Part shown: piece by piece, positions 30,295 through 40,765 of the stretch
How positions within the stretch are numbered: position 1 is the stretch's first letter
Layout: every line of letters starts with the position of its first letter
Source of the DNA: Desulfobulbaceae bacterium
GTDB taxonomy: Bacteria; Desulfobacterota; Desulfobulbia; Desulfobulbales; SURF-16
DNA length: 64,000 bases
Direction: 5' to 3'
Assembly: GCA_020444175.1 (NCBI GenBank)
Contig: JAHLLM010000007.1
Location: 62,001-126,000 of the forward strand
The notes under the pieces: generated by a model
Database searches by the model: none
Seen by the model: the letters and a program-made list of their open reading frames with translations, nothing else
Told to the model about the DNA's origin: nothing
Program-made: the position numbers and the translations under genes

Positions 30295-30440
30295 AAATAT
30301 TGAAATTTAAATAAAAAAATACACCTGACACTCGCCTGAAACACACTGAAATCATTAATGATTTAGCATATCACATTTCGCTCAAGCAAGTATGTTTTAA
30401 TTTTAAAAAAAATACTATCAGAATAGTTCTACATTGAATT

Positions 30441-30594
30441 GACTCTAAACAATTCGCAGTTGCCAATCCCAGGACTCGCGCCTTCGCCGGAGTGTCAGTC
30501 GCCCGGCAATATCATTCCCGCAAAAGCAGGTATCAATATTTAAACCTTAATTTCGAGGTAGAGACAATTTTGAGCTGAGAATTGTTTAGAGACA
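30441..30594. repeat. MITE-like element with ~20-nt imperfect terminal inverted repeats
   Basis: GACTCTAAACAATTCGCAGTTG versus reverse complement of right end GTCTCTAAACAATTCTCAGCTC. Confidence 0.7.
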
Positions 30595-30670
30595 TAATTA
30601 TTTATAAAACCAGATTGCTTTTTATGAAGGAAAAAACGAAACAAAAAAAATGAAATGCGGGAATGACGGT

Positions 30671-30970
30671 TTATTTTTTAATATATGCCTCCCAATCCAT
30701 TGGGAGCATATTTTTTTTCTTATTGTTGCACTCTTTACAGGCTGGCACAACATTGCCCTTTGTCGATCTGCCGCCACTGGCCAGGGGATGCAGGTGGTCC
30801 ATGGTAAGTTCTGCCGGAGAAAATTTTCCCCCGCAGTAATGACAGATTCCTGAAGATATCCTGTTCTGCCACCAACGGCTTTTGCGAAGCTCCCTGGCTT
30901 TATGTTTTTCCTTTCTGATGGCAGCTTCATCAATACCGGTAAAGCCAAAATCATCAAAATCCATTGTCAT
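30671..30970 (-). CDS. HNH endonuclease
   Basis: CHYCGGKFSPAELTMDHLHPLASGGRSTKGNVVPACKECNNKK. Confidence 0.9.
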   Translation of the reverse strand: MTMDFDDFGFTGIDEAAIRKEKHKARELRKSRWWQNRISSGICHYCGGKFSPAELTMDHLHPLASGGRSTKGNVVPACKECNNKKKNMLPMDWEAYIKK

Positions 30971-30985
30971 GTTTCACTCTTCCAT

Positions 30986-32329
30986 TTAAAGAACAATATC
31001 TCCCAGCAGGAGCCGGCGAGCTGCTCCAATGAGATAAAGGGATCCCGCCACACAGATTAAATCCCCTGACTCAGCTTCACTGCGCGCCAGACAAAGGGCA
31101 TCAGAAACAGAAAGTGTACTTCTGGCCTTGTGTCGATGCTCGGCAGACAGGATGGAAGACAAGGCATCCGTAGTGGCAGACCGTTCCTCTTCAGGCCGGG
31201 TAAAGAATATCATATCACAATAGGGAGCCAGGACATTCAGTGTTTTGCTGATATCTTTATCAGCCATACTTGCCCAGACGCAGATAAGACGGTTGAAAGT
31301 AAAATGAGTTTCGAGACTCTGGGCCAGACACTCTATACCAGCTGGATTATGCGCCCCGTCAAGCAGATATCTTAAAACGTCACTTTCGTTATCCTCAGGC
31401 GTTACGCCATCTGGGCAGCTGGCCGGCCTTCCTGTTTTTTTATCCAGACAGAAATACTCAAGTCGGCCAGGCCAGAAAACGTGTGTCAACGCAGATCGAA
31501 CACTCTTTTCATCAACAGAAACACCATATTCTTCAAGGCAGTCAAGCGTCGCCAGCGCAATTGCCGTATTGTCAATCTGGTATGCCCCCTTCATTCGCAA
31601 ACTAACATTACAGAATTTTTTCCCGGCAAGGCCCTGATAGTCAAAAGAGCCATCATCATGAAGCGCGACATGGAAATCTCTGCCCAGAAGAAAAAAAGGT
31701 GCTTTTTTTTCAGCACATGTCCGATTGACCACCTCGAGACTTTCATCAGCAGCGACCCCTGAAACAACCGGCACCGAGTTTTTTATTATGCCTGCTTTTT
31801 CTGTTGCAACCTCACTCAAGGTATTGCCCAGATGGAGTTCATGGTCCATGGACACATTGGTTATAACACTCACCAGCGGCGTAATAACATTAGTCGCATC
31901 AAGCCTGCCGCCAAGGCCAACCTCAAGAATGGCAAAGTCTACCTTTTCGCGGGCAAACCAGAGCAGAGCCAGGGCTGTTGTAAATTCAAAATAGGTTATC
32001 TGCCTGCCATTCAGACTATCTCGTATCTGTGTGGCAATCCGGGCAAAATCATCCCTTGAAATAAAACCGTCGTTAATCCGGAAACGCTCGCGCACGGAAC
32101 TCAGATGCGGAGAGGTGTAGAGGCCGACCTTGTATCCGGCTTCCTTAAGCAGTGCGAGGAGGGTAACGGAAACCGAGCCCTTGCCGTTTGTACCGGCAAC
32201 ATGAATAAACTTCAGATCGCGCTGTGGGTGCTCCACTCCATCCAGAAAACGGGCCATTGAGTCAAGGCCGAGCTTTATTTTAAAAAACTGCAACTGGTCA
32301 AGAAAGGACCAGGCTTCATCAAAATCCAT
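30986..32329 (-). CDS. folC: bifunctional folylpolyglutamate/dihydrofolate synthase
   Basis: HVAGTNGKGSVSVTL; EVGLGGRLDATNVI; LLDGAHNPAG. Confidence 0.93.
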   Translation of the reverse strand: MDFDEAWSFLDQLQFFKIKLGLDSMARFLDGVEHPQRDLKFIHVAGTNGKGSVSVTLLALLKEAGYKVGLYTSPHLSSVRERFRINDGFISRDDFARIATQIRDSLNGRQITYFEFTTALALLWFAREKVDFAILEVGLGGRLDATNVITPLVSVITNVSMDHELHLGNTLSEVATEKAGIIKNSVPVVSGVAADESLEVVNRTCAEKKAPFFLLGRDFHVALHDDGSFDYQGLAGKKFCNVSLRMKGAYQIDNTAIALATLDCLEEYGVSVDEKSVRSALTHVFWPGRLEYFCLDKKTGRPASCPDGVTPEDNESDVLRYLLDGAHNPAGIECLAQSLETHFTFNRLICVWASMADKDISKTLNVLAPYCDMIFFTRPEEERSATTDALSSILSAEHRHKARSTLSVSDALCLARSEAESGDLICVAGSLYLIGAARRLLLGDIVL

Positions 32330-32402
32330 GGAACGTTCCGTTTTTACTTATTGATTACAGGTTATTCACGACATAGCCCCTTGATATGAAATCATTCACT
32401 CG

Positions 32403-32529
32403 TGTCCGGTTAAGAAATTGCAGTAAGAAATGTGACTTTCCTGTGGTATATTGTCCCTCGTTCCCACGGAGACCATGGGAACCAGAAGTTTAAACTCCTG
32501 AGATACTGCTGCAAAATTCTAACCGGACA
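32403..32529. repeat. MITE-like element with terminal inverted repeats
   Basis: TGTCCGGTTAAGAAATTGCAGTA ... TGCTGCAAAATTCTAACCGGACA. Confidence 0.75.
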
Positions 32530-32731
32530 TTGCTGGAAATCATTGGCATAGGGCTACGTAACATCCACATTTTTTTTCCCAGGCAAAATGGTGCCCGCTT
32601 GATTGAACACATTTTGCATTTCCAGGGAAAGGCAATGGCGTATTACATGTATTTCAGGTAATTATCAATACCCTTTTGATTTGGCAAGGCTTGGCAATAT
32701 CGATCTTGAAAAATTAAGTACATTCTGTTTG

Positions 32732-34999
32732 TTACGCCAATTCAAGTTTGGCATAGTCAAGGCGTAAAGTTTTAAGTCCATGGCGCGGAAAAAAAACATC
32801 AACCGTCTTTTCATCCTTAATTTTTTTTACCTGCCCACTTCCGAAAAAACTATGTTTGACCGCTGCACCCAGTTCAAGTGACTCCGTGGAGCTAATTTTT
32901 GCACCAGCAGACTTGCGGGGCTTATTATCGTGTTCAGTTGAGGAGGGTTGCTGTAAAACAGCCCTTTGTCCAGAGTATGTGGTGCTTCCATATACACCAC
33001 CGTATCCGCCACCACGGGACTGGATAAGTCCCTGGGGCAATTGCGCCAGAAATGGGGAAAGAGTCGAATAATGGCGGGATCTGTCAGGGGCGATTGTCTC
33101 CCGCGGGTAAGTGAGATACAGTCGAGCCTTTGCCCGCGTTGCCGCAACATAAAGAAGACGCCTTTCCTCTTCAAGCTGCTCCGGAAAAATATTTGAATGG
33201 GATGAGGGGAATTTCCCGTCTGCCAGGTGAATAACAAAAACCGTATCCCATTCAAGCCCCTTTGCCGAGTGTACCGTTGACAGGACAAGGGTATCCCTGT
33301 CTGACTTATCCAGTACATCAATGGACGATTCCGGTGGATCAAGTGCCGTATCATCCAGAAAGCCCTGTAAATCCTTGTAATCTGCAATAATGGCCTTCAG
33401 CTGTTCAAGGTCGCGGCTGCGGCTGGGATAGTCATCGGCGTAGAGTCTTTCAAAAACAGGCTCATAATATTGCATAACCCTTTCAAACTTGGCAAGCGGA
33501 GTGGATTTTTTGACCATATCGTCAAACATGGCAACAAGTTCCTGAAAATTGTCTCTCCAGGCCGGAGCAGGCTTAAATTTCTTCAAGGCGGTAAGGACGT
33601 CAGACTCCTGTCGAAGCGTGCCGACAATCTTCTGCGCTGTTTTGGGTCCCACCTTTGGCAGCTGCAGAAGGACTCTGTTCCAGGAAAGGCTGTCACCTTC
33701 GTTTGACGCCAGTCTCAAATAGGAAAGAACGTCTTTGATATGTGCCGTTTCCGTCAGTTTCAGGCCGCCTCTCTTTTCAAAATGTATCTGGCTGTTGGTC
33801 AACTCCAGTTCGAGTTTGTAGGAATGAAATCCGGACCTGAAAAGCACGGCCATTTCATGGTAGGGAGTTCCCTGTTCATGGCGCTGCATGATCATCTTCG
33901 TTACATAGCGAGCCTGTTCTCCCTCATCTCGAGCACCATAGAGCAGGGGCCGCTCTCCTCCGGAAATGCTGCTGAAAAGCTTCTTGGTATACCTTTCCTC
34001 TGCCTGGGCAATAATGGCGTTGGTCGCCTCAAGAATTTCCTGGCTGCTGCGATAATTCTGCTCAAGTCTGACTATTTTGGTTCCGGGATATATATCAGGA
34101 AAATCCATAATGTTTCTGAAATCCGCTCCACGAAAACTGTATATGGATTGGCAATCGTCGCCCACCACCATGACATTTTTATGATCCGAGGCTATCAGCT
34201 TGATGATTGCAGCCTGGATATGGTTCGTATCTTGATACTCATCAACCATAATGTAGCGAAAACGCTCAGAAACTTCCCTCCTCACCTGCTCGTTTTCCGC
34301 CAGAACAGTGTGAAAGTGGACAAGAAGATCATCATAATCCATCAACCCGTGGTCCCGTTTGAACTGGATATAGTGATCCCGTATTTTTTTCAGATCATCG
34401 ATGTATTCAACTAAATGGAAATACTGGCTGGAGATGAGTTCATCAAATGGGATGGATTTGTTTACTGATCCACTGATAATATTTACGATCACCCTTTTGG
34501 ATGGAAAACGTTTTCCTTTCCCGCTTAATCCAAGAGAAGACTTGAGGAGATTTATGATTCCTTCGGCATCAGCTCTGTCAAGGATAGTAAAATTAGAGGC
34601 AAAGCCGACATAATGCGCGTATTTTCTCAAAAGAAAATTGGCAACAGAATGAAATGTCCCACCAGTAACCCTTTGGCATGAATCACCAAGAAGACTTGCA
34701 GCCCGGCCTATCATCTCATGGGCTGCCTTACGGGTAAAGGTTAGAAGTAAAATGCTGTCAGGGGAAATATCATTCTCCACAAGATGAACGAGCCTGCAGA
34801 CCAGTGTCCGCGTTTTCCCGCTTCCCGCTCCGGCAATGACAAGCACTGGACCGTCAATGGTATCGACAGCCTCACGCTGAGAGCTGTTCAACTGGTCCAG
34901 GTAGGTTGATTTCATCTCCCTATTCTGTATTTTTTTTTCACTATCATCTTGAAATGTTCCACTGCTTTTTGTTAAAGGAAAGAGTGTCTGTTGTCGCAT
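32732..34999 (-). CDS. UvrD/PcrA/Rep-family superfamily 1 DNA helicase
   Basis: LNSSQREAVDTIDGPVLVIAGAGSGKTRTL; MVDEYQDTNHIQ; VGDDCQSIYSFRGAD; TVHSAKGLEWD; C-terminal Tudor-like segment VKHSFFGSGQVKKIKDEKTVDVFF. Confidence 0.94.
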   Translation of the reverse strand: MRQQTLFPLTKSSGTFQDDSEKKIQNREMKSTYLDQLNSSQREAVDTIDGPVLVIAGAGSGKTRTLVCRLVHLVENDISPDSILLLTFTRKAAHEMIGRAASLLGDSCQRVTGGTFHSVANFLLRKYAHYVGFASNFTILDRADAEGIINLLKSSLGLSGKGKRFPSKRVIVNIISGSVNKSIPFDELISSQYFHLVEYIDDLKKIRDHYIQFKRDHGLMDYDDLLVHFHTVLAENEQVRREVSERFRYIMVDEYQDTNHIQAAIIKLIASDHKNVMVVGDDCQSIYSFRGADFRNIMDFPDIYPGTKIVRLEQNYRSSQEILEATNAIIAQAEERYTKKLFSSISGGERPLLYGARDEGEQARYVTKMIMQRHEQGTPYHEMAVLFRSGFHSYKLELELTNSQIHFEKRGGLKLTETAHIKDVLSYLRLASNEGDSLSWNRVLLQLPKVGPKTAQKIVGTLRQESDVLTALKKFKPAPAWRDNFQELVAMFDDMVKKSTPLAKFERVMQYYEPVFERLYADDYPSRSRDLEQLKAIIADYKDLQGFLDDTALDPPESSIDVLDKSDRDTLVLSTVHSAKGLEWDTVFVIHLADGKFPSSHSNIFPEQLEEERRLLYVAATRAKARLYLTYPRETIAPDRSRHYSTLSPFLAQLPQGLIQSRGGGYGGVYGSTTYSGQRAVLQQPSSTEHDNKPRKSAGAKISSTESLELGAAVKHSFFGSGQVKKIKDEKTVDVFFPRHGLKTLRLDYAKLELA

Positions 35000-35110
35000 G
35001 ATAAATTGCTTTATTTTTTTGGTTTGACCTGAAGTTTTAAAAAAAGTAATATCTTTTTTTATAAATAATATTAGAATGCTACGTATATTCCCCTAGACGA
35101 GGTTGAAACA

Positions 35111-35503
35111 ATGGATGAAATAAGTAAGATTTTTACGGAAGACGTTCTCACAGAGCTTTTCCCGTCCGACCGGGCCGACAATTTCTTTGATGCTCTTTTT
35201 GGTGATGCATCTGAAGGAGCTTATGATATAATCTTAAAATATAACACGTATGTTCCGGAAGAAAAAGAGCTGCATTTTGAACTTCATCTTATCCAACGCC
35301 CGGGAAAATGTCTTGCCTGCAATCTGACCTATGGTCTGCCCGAAGTTTTCTCCCGCCATCCCATTATCAATATTAAAGGGCTGGTAGGGGAAATCGACAA
35401 AAAACTTGACGGAAAAATGTCGTGTCTTGATGGGAAATTGAAAAGTACCCGTTCTGTTTCCAGTGCACTTCATATAATTCCACTGGTCGTGAAAGTGCAG
35501 TAA
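35111..35503 (+). CDS. conserved-looking hypothetical protein
   Basis: 130 aa, isolated plus-strand ORF, own upstream region; family not identified. Confidence 0.6.
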   Translation: MDEISKIFTEDVLTELFPSDRADNFFDALFGDASEGAYDIILKYNTYVPEEKELHFELHLIQRPGKCLACNLTYGLPEVFSRHPIINIKGLVGEIDKKLDGKMSCLDGKLKSTRSVSSALHIIPLVVKVQ

Positions 35504-35518
35504 TTTTTCAACAGACAA

Positions 35519-36301
35519 CTATACAAGTTCAGAAACAAATCCGGGCAACCTGTTAAAATAGCGCCCCACCTGCTCAGGATGATGTGCATCAGCCCCGGCA
35601 ACCAGGCGTACTCCTTTTTCGAGAGCTTCTTTTACAATGACTTTTTCCGGATACGGTTCATCCCGGTGAACATACCCACTGGTGTTGATTTCAAGGGCAA
35701 TATTTTTATCAGCCATTTTTTGCAGGATAGACGTTATTAGCATTCGGTCTTCAGCGGAAAAGGTGATACCCGGATAATGACGCAGAACCGCATCAAGGTG
35801 ACATAATACATCCACAGGCAGACAATCCATCGCGCCAAGCAATCCACTGAAATATGCCGTAACCACCTTCCTTATTCCGATTTGTGCCATCAAGTCGAGA
35901 TTGCTCTGCCGGCGGCTCACCATGTTAACATGATCTTCCGTGGTTTTCAGATAATGAAAGGAAAGGGCTACCCGATGCCATTGATACTGTTTTAGAAATT
36001 CACGCGTTTCGTCAATTCGCTCAGGATTAAGCCCCACCTCAACCCCTGCTTTGACCTCGATTTCATCCTGATACTTTGCCCGCAGTCGGGCAGCTTCATT
36101 ATGATAATAGGAAAAATCGTCTGCGGAAAGCCAGGTTCTTTCAAAATAAGAAATTCCTGTTTCAAAATGCTCAAGAAAAATGATCCTGCGCAGCTTTTTA
36201 TTCATTGCCGCAACAACGTAATCCTCCATTTCTCCGGTGGCATGCTTGCAGAGGCGGCTATGGACATGACCGTCACAGGTTATATCAATGATGGAAGACA
36301 T
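35519..36301 (-). CDS. PHP-domain / histidinol-phosphatase-like phosphoesterase
   Basis: DGHVHSRLCKHATGEMEDYV; ALSFHYLKTTED; LVAGADAHHPEQVG. Confidence 0.85.
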   Translation of the reverse strand: MSSIIDITCDGHVHSRLCKHATGEMEDYVVAAMNKKLRRIIFLEHFETGISYFERTWLSADDFSYYHNEAARLRAKYQDEIEVKAGVEVGLNPERIDETREFLKQYQWHRVALSFHYLKTTEDHVNMVSRRQSNLDLMAQIGIRKVVTAYFSGLLGAMDCLPVDVLCHLDAVLRHYPGITFSAEDRMLITSILQKMADKNIALEINTSGYVHRDEPYPEKVIVKEALEKGVRLVAGADAHHPEQVGRYFNRLPGFVSELV

Positions 36302-36319
36302 CGTAATTACTCTTAAGGG

Positions 36320-38464
36320 CTAATAATCTTTTCTAACCAGAACTTCTCTCGGTTTGGCCCCGTCTGCCGGTCCGATAATGCCCTCTTTCTCCATGGTTTC
36401 AATCATGCGCGCCGCCCTGTTGTAGCCAACACGCAACCTCCTCTGCACCATGGATATCGAAGCCTGACCGGATTCACAGACAATGGCCACAGCCTCGTCA
36501 TATTTTTCATCATACTCTTCATCAGAGCCGCTTGCAGTGCTTTCCTCATCTTTTTCCACACTCTCAATAACTGACTCATCGTAGCGGGCGCTTCCCTGTT
36601 CTTTAAGAAACTGGACAATACGCTCTGACTCCTGCTCAGATATATATGCTCCATGGATACGCTGCAATCTGGCAGTGCCGGGCGGCAGAAAAAGCATATC
36701 ACCGGCACCGAGGAGATGTTCAGCACCACTTGTATCAAGAATTGTCCTGGAATCAATCTTTGAGGAAACCTTGAATGACATTCTGGTAGGGAAATTTGCT
36801 TTGATCAGGCCGGTTAGGACATCAACGGATGGTCGCTGGGTGGCAAGAATAAGATGCATGCCGGCCGCGCGAGCCATCTGAGCCAGTCGGGCCACGGCAT
36901 TTTCCACTTCATTGGAGGAAACCATCATAAGATCGGCAAGCTCATCTATGATAATAACAATATAGGGTAGTTTTTCATCCGCTGCTTCATTGTAGCTTGT
37001 GAAACTTTTGACCCTCAGTTCCTCCATAAGGGCGTAACGCCGCTCCATCTCCCTCACCGCCCATTGCAGAGCCCGGCTGGCCATTTTAGGATCAACGACA
37101 ACCGGATGAAGAAGATGGGGGATAGCCTCATAGGTGGAGAGTTCGATTCTTTTCGGGTCCACCATTAGAAGACGAACCTCATCAGGTGTTGCCTTCATTA
37201 AAATGCTGCAGATAATGCCATTGATAGCAACACTCTTTCCGGCCCCTGTGGCACCGGCTATAAGGAGATGGGGCATCCGGGCAAGATCGGCACAAACAGG
37301 GTGCCCGACAACATCCATACCCAGGCCGATTGTCAGCCTTGATTTGGCTTTTTTGAAACCCTCTGTTCCAAGAATTTCTCGGATAAAAACAGTTTTCCGT
37401 TTTGGATTCGGTATTTCTATGCCCAGAGCGGCTTTTCCAGGTATTGAACCGATAATTCGTACACTTTCCGCCTGCAGGCCAAGGGCCAGATCATCTGCCA
37501 GGGAAACAATTTTATTTATCTTCACCCCGGGAGCAGGGGCATATTCATAAGTTGTGATAACAGGGCCCGGAGAAATACCAGTGACTTTGCCCTGGACACC
37601 GAAATCAACCAGTTTTTCTTCGAGTTTTCTACTGACTTCCAGATAAAGATCTCTGTCAATGCTGAGTTCTTCATCATCGGGCTTATCAAGCAGTGAAATT
37701 CCGGGTAATTGATAATTACCGCCTGAAACGGGAAGAGGCTGGAAATCTTCGCTCTCAAGGTCAATTTTCAAACGAACCGGCTCATTCAGACGTGGCAGGG
37801 TCTGGGCAACATCGCCTTCAGCCCCGGAAGAAGAGGGTGTTTTTTTCTCGGCAACAGATGTTTGCCCGTTTTTTACGCCACTTTTCTTTTTTCTCTCCTG
37901 GTATTTCTTGCCAAGCTGACTGCAGGTTTTCAAGACTGTTTTCCCAGTGAAAAAAGGAGAAAAACGAACAGCTGCCATGAGAGAAAGGAGAAAAAGAGTG
38001 AGAAAGAAAAGAACAGCACCAGGACCTCCAAAATAATTACTGGTAAATCCAAAAAGCAGTTTTCCCAGATAACCCGACAAAAGGAACTGACGTTCGGAAA
38101 ATGGCAAGGAGTGCCATCCTGTTGCTCCGAGAAGCGCTGAGCTTGCCATGAGTATACCTGTGCAGCCGAAAACGACCAAAGGCAGACGGGGAAAGGAAAA
38201 TTGAGCAAAAAAAACAGATGTTCCAAAAAAGAAACAAAGAAGAGGCAGCCAGTAAGAGCTGAGTCCCAGAAAACTCATAAGCATTGCCGCTAGAAAATTG
38301 CCAACAGCGCCACCCCAGTTTGACCCGCCGCCTGGAGCGGAAGAATCAATCGGGGGCGTAAAACTTATAAGGCAGAGGAGCAGGAAGATACCCAGGACAA
38401 TGGCTATAATCCCTATAACTTCCTGATTTCTGGTTGGATGGAAAGTTTGTTTCTTGGTAGCCAT
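36320..38464 (-). CDS. ftsK: DNA translocase FtsK/SpoIIIE
   Basis: Four N-terminal TMs; MPHLLIAGATGAGKSVAINGII; VIIIDELADLMM; winged-helix gamma domain SMVQRRLRVGYNRAARMIE. Confidence 0.96.
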   Translation of the reverse strand: MATKKQTFHPTRNQEVIGIIAIVLGIFLLLCLISFTPPIDSSAPGGGSNWGGAVGNFLAAMLMSFLGLSSYWLPLLCFFFGTSVFFAQFSFPRLPLVVFGCTGILMASSALLGATGWHSLPFSERQFLLSGYLGKLLFGFTSNYFGGPGAVLFFLTLFLLSLMAAVRFSPFFTGKTVLKTCSQLGKKYQERKKKSGVKNGQTSVAEKKTPSSSGAEGDVAQTLPRLNEPVRLKIDLESEDFQPLPVSGGNYQLPGISLLDKPDDEELSIDRDLYLEVSRKLEEKLVDFGVQGKVTGISPGPVITTYEYAPAPGVKINKIVSLADDLALGLQAESVRIIGSIPGKAALGIEIPNPKRKTVFIREILGTEGFKKAKSRLTIGLGMDVVGHPVCADLARMPHLLIAGATGAGKSVAINGIICSILMKATPDEVRLLMVDPKRIELSTYEAIPHLLHPVVVDPKMASRALQWAVREMERRYALMEELRVKSFTSYNEAADEKLPYIVIIIDELADLMMVSSNEVENAVARLAQMARAAGMHLILATQRPSVDVLTGLIKANFPTRMSFKVSSKIDSRTILDTSGAEHLLGAGDMLFLPPGTARLQRIHGAYISEQESERIVQFLKEQGSARYDESVIESVEKDEESTASGSDEEYDEKYDEAVAIVCESGQASISMVQRRLRVGYNRAARMIETMEKEGIIGPADGAKPREVLVRKDY

Positions 38465-38507
38465 GTATCAGGATGAAACCCAAAAAAAACGAAGAAGAAT
38501 TGTATCC

Positions 38508-38936
38508 TTAATTGGACTCTACAGTTACTTTTTCATTTCTGACACGACGACAGATTGAGTCCAGAATACCGTTTATGAATGACGCTGCATCGTCGGTGCT
38601 GAAACGCTTTGCAATCTCAATGACCTCATTCAGGACGACAGATACCGGAATATCCTGCTTATGCACAAGTTCAAAGGCCGCGATACGCAAAAGATTCCTG
38701 TCAATGACAGCCATACGGCTGAGTCGCCAGTTCTTTGCATGATCTTCTATCAGACTGTTAATTGAGTCCCAGTTGGCCTGGATACCCGACACAAGTTCCT
38801 TAGCATAAGGAGCTGCCTTTTTACTCACCTCAAAATGCTCACGCATACTGTCAATGTCAAGGGCGTCTTCTCCGCGCTGATCGACCTGATAAAGGTATTG
38901 CAGGGCGAGCTCCCTGGATTTACGACGGACACTCAT
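38508..38936 (-). CDS. nusB: transcription antitermination factor NusB
   Basis: RRKSRELALQYLYQVD; VVLNEVIEIAKRFSTDDAASFINGILD. Confidence 0.94.
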   Translation of the reverse strand: MSVRRKSRELALQYLYQVDQRGEDALDIDSMREHFEVSKKAAPYAKELVSGIQANWDSINSLIEDHAKNWRLSRMAVIDRNLLRIAAFELVHKQDIPVSVVLNEVIEIAKRFSTDDAASFINGILDSICRRVRNEKVTVESN

Positions 38937-39400
38937 CAGAATTGCGACAAAAGGTTTACCATCTCAATGGCAGCTACGGCACATTCAGAACCTTTATTTC
39001 CGGCTTTTGAGCCGGCCCTTTCAATAGCCTGCTCAATTGTGTCAGTTGTCAGAACACCAAAAATAATCGGCACCCCGCTCTCCATCATAGCCTGTGCTAT
39101 TCCCTTTGCCGCTTCATTGGCAACAAAATCGAAATGAGGGGTAGCGCCACGAATGACGGCACCAAGGCAGATAACAGCATCATAGCGCCCGCTTTTTGCC
39201 ATTTTCTGGGCAATAAGGGGAATTTCATACGCACCGGGAACGCGGGCCACATCAATGTCATCGTCAGAGGCACCTGAACGAATCAGTGTATCAAGCGCAC
39301 CTTCAAGCAGGCGTTCTGCTATGAATGAATTAAAACGGGCAAGGATAATACCGATTTTTTTTCCTTCCGCCTGTAAATTTCCTTCAAAAAATTGTGCCAT
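38936..39400 (-). CDS. ribH: 6,7-dimethyl-8-ribityllumazine synthase
   Basis: [48 protein letters not shown]; start refined. Confidence 0.95.
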   Translation of the reverse strand: MAQFFEGNLQAEGKKIGIILARFNSFIAERLLEGALDTLIRSGASDDDIDVARVPGAYEIPLIAQKMAKSGRYDAVICLGAVIRGATPHFDFVANEAAKGIAQAMMESGVPIIFGVLTTDTIEQAIERAGSKAGNKGSECAVAAIEMVNLLSQF

Positions 39401-39477
39401 TTCGTCTACTCCATTCAAACTCTTATTGTGTGAACGTATCAGCGGCCCCTGACCCAAAGGAGCCTGCCGACCTGTTG

Positions 39478-40698
39478 CTATTTGGATTCAGATTCGCTTA
39501 ATTCAAGCATATGTCCCATTTTGTCTTTCTTGCACTGCAGGTATCCAAGATTTTCAGGCACGGGGTTTGTCTCTATCCTTACGCGGTCAACAACCTGGAG
39601 ACCATATCCTTCGAGCCCGACTATCTTTTTGGGGTTATTGGTCATCAGTTTCATCTTTCTGACCCCAAGGTCACGCAGAATCTGCGCTCCTATGCCATAA
39701 TCACGCAGGTCGGCTTTGAATCCAAGCTCAATATTCGCCTCAACCGTATCCATGCCTTTATCCTGCAGAGCATAGGCTCTGAGCTTGTTGGCAAGTCCGA
39801 TGCCACGTCCTTCCTGGTGCATATAAAGGATAACGCCGGCCCCCTCTTTGTCTACCATGCGCATTGCAGACTGTAACTGGGCACCGCAATCACAGCGCAT
39901 GGAACCAAAAACATCGCCGGTGAGACATTCCGAATGAACGCGAACCAGCACCTCCTTGTCCGGATCAATCTCTCCCTTGACCAGGGCAACATGTTCGAAA
40001 TCATCGACATCATTGGTGTAGGCAACGGCCTTGAATTCTCCTCCATAGCGAGTCGGCATTTTCGTTTCCGCAGCACGGTGGACCAGATTGTCCTTCTGCA
40101 TCCGGTAGGCAATGAGATCCTCGATGGTAACGATTTTCATATTATGTTTCTTGGAAAACTCTTCAAGATCGGGCATGCGGGCCATGGTTCCGTCATCTTT
40201 CATTATTTCACAAATGACACCTGCCGGGGTAAGTCCTGCCAGACGGGCCAGATCCATCGATCCTTCTGTTTGACCGGTACGAACAAGAACCCCACCTCGA
40301 CGGGCACGTAAAGGGAAAATATGTCCGGGGCTTACCAGATCTTCCGGTTTTACATCAGGTGCTACCGCAGCCTGAATGGTACGCGCCCTGTCCGCCGCAG
40401 AAATACCGGTGGTTACTCCACGCCGTGCTTCAATGCTGACGGTAAAAGCAGTCTCAAAAGGAGATTTATTGTCCTGCACCATCATTGGCAGGTTCAATTT
40501 TTCCAGGTGATCCGGTGTCAAAGTCAGACAAATCAACCCACGTCCATGGGTTGCCATGAAATTTATCGCTTCAGGGGTAGCCAACTGCGCAGCCATGCAC
40601 AGATCGCCCTCATTTTCCCTGTCTTCATCATCAACGAGAATAACCATTTTTCCGTCTCTGATGTCCTTAAGAGCCTCTTCAATCTTACTTACAGGCAT
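39478..40698 (-). CDS. ribBA: bifunctional DHBP synthase / GTP cyclohydrolase II
   Basis: [69 protein letters not shown]. Confidence 0.96.
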   Translation of the reverse strand: MPVSKIEEALKDIRDGKMVILVDDEDRENEGDLCMAAQLATPEAINFMATHGRGLICLTLTPDHLEKLNLPMMVQDNKSPFETAFTVSIEARRGVTTGISAADRARTIQAAVAPDVKPEDLVSPGHIFPLRARRGGVLVRTGQTEGSMDLARLAGLTPAGVICEIMKDDGTMARMPDLEEFSKKHNMKIVTIEDLIAYRMQKDNLVHRAAETKMPTRYGGEFKAVAYTNDVDDFEHVALVKGEIDPDKEVLVRVHSECLTGDVFGSMRCDCGAQLQSAMRMVDKEGAGVILYMHQEGRGIGLANKLRAYALQDKGMDTVEANIELGFKADLRDYGIGAQILRDLGVRKMKLMTNNPKKIVGLEGYGLQVVDRVRIETNPVPENLGYLQCKKDKMGHMLELSESESK

Positions 40699-40765
40699 TT
40701 TCCTCACCTACTCCGGCAGAACCGGATATTAATATTAATAAATTTGATATGTTTCGTTCGTTTCG

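Noticed and set aside
30671-30970. HNH gene as part of a group I/II intron, homing or restriction system
   Set aside because: Stand-alone small HNH protein with no methylase, intron or defence partner nearby; left as a plain annotation.
33740-34414. 224-aa plus-strand ORF
   Set aside because: Antisense to the UvrD/PcrA-like helicase; shadow ORF.
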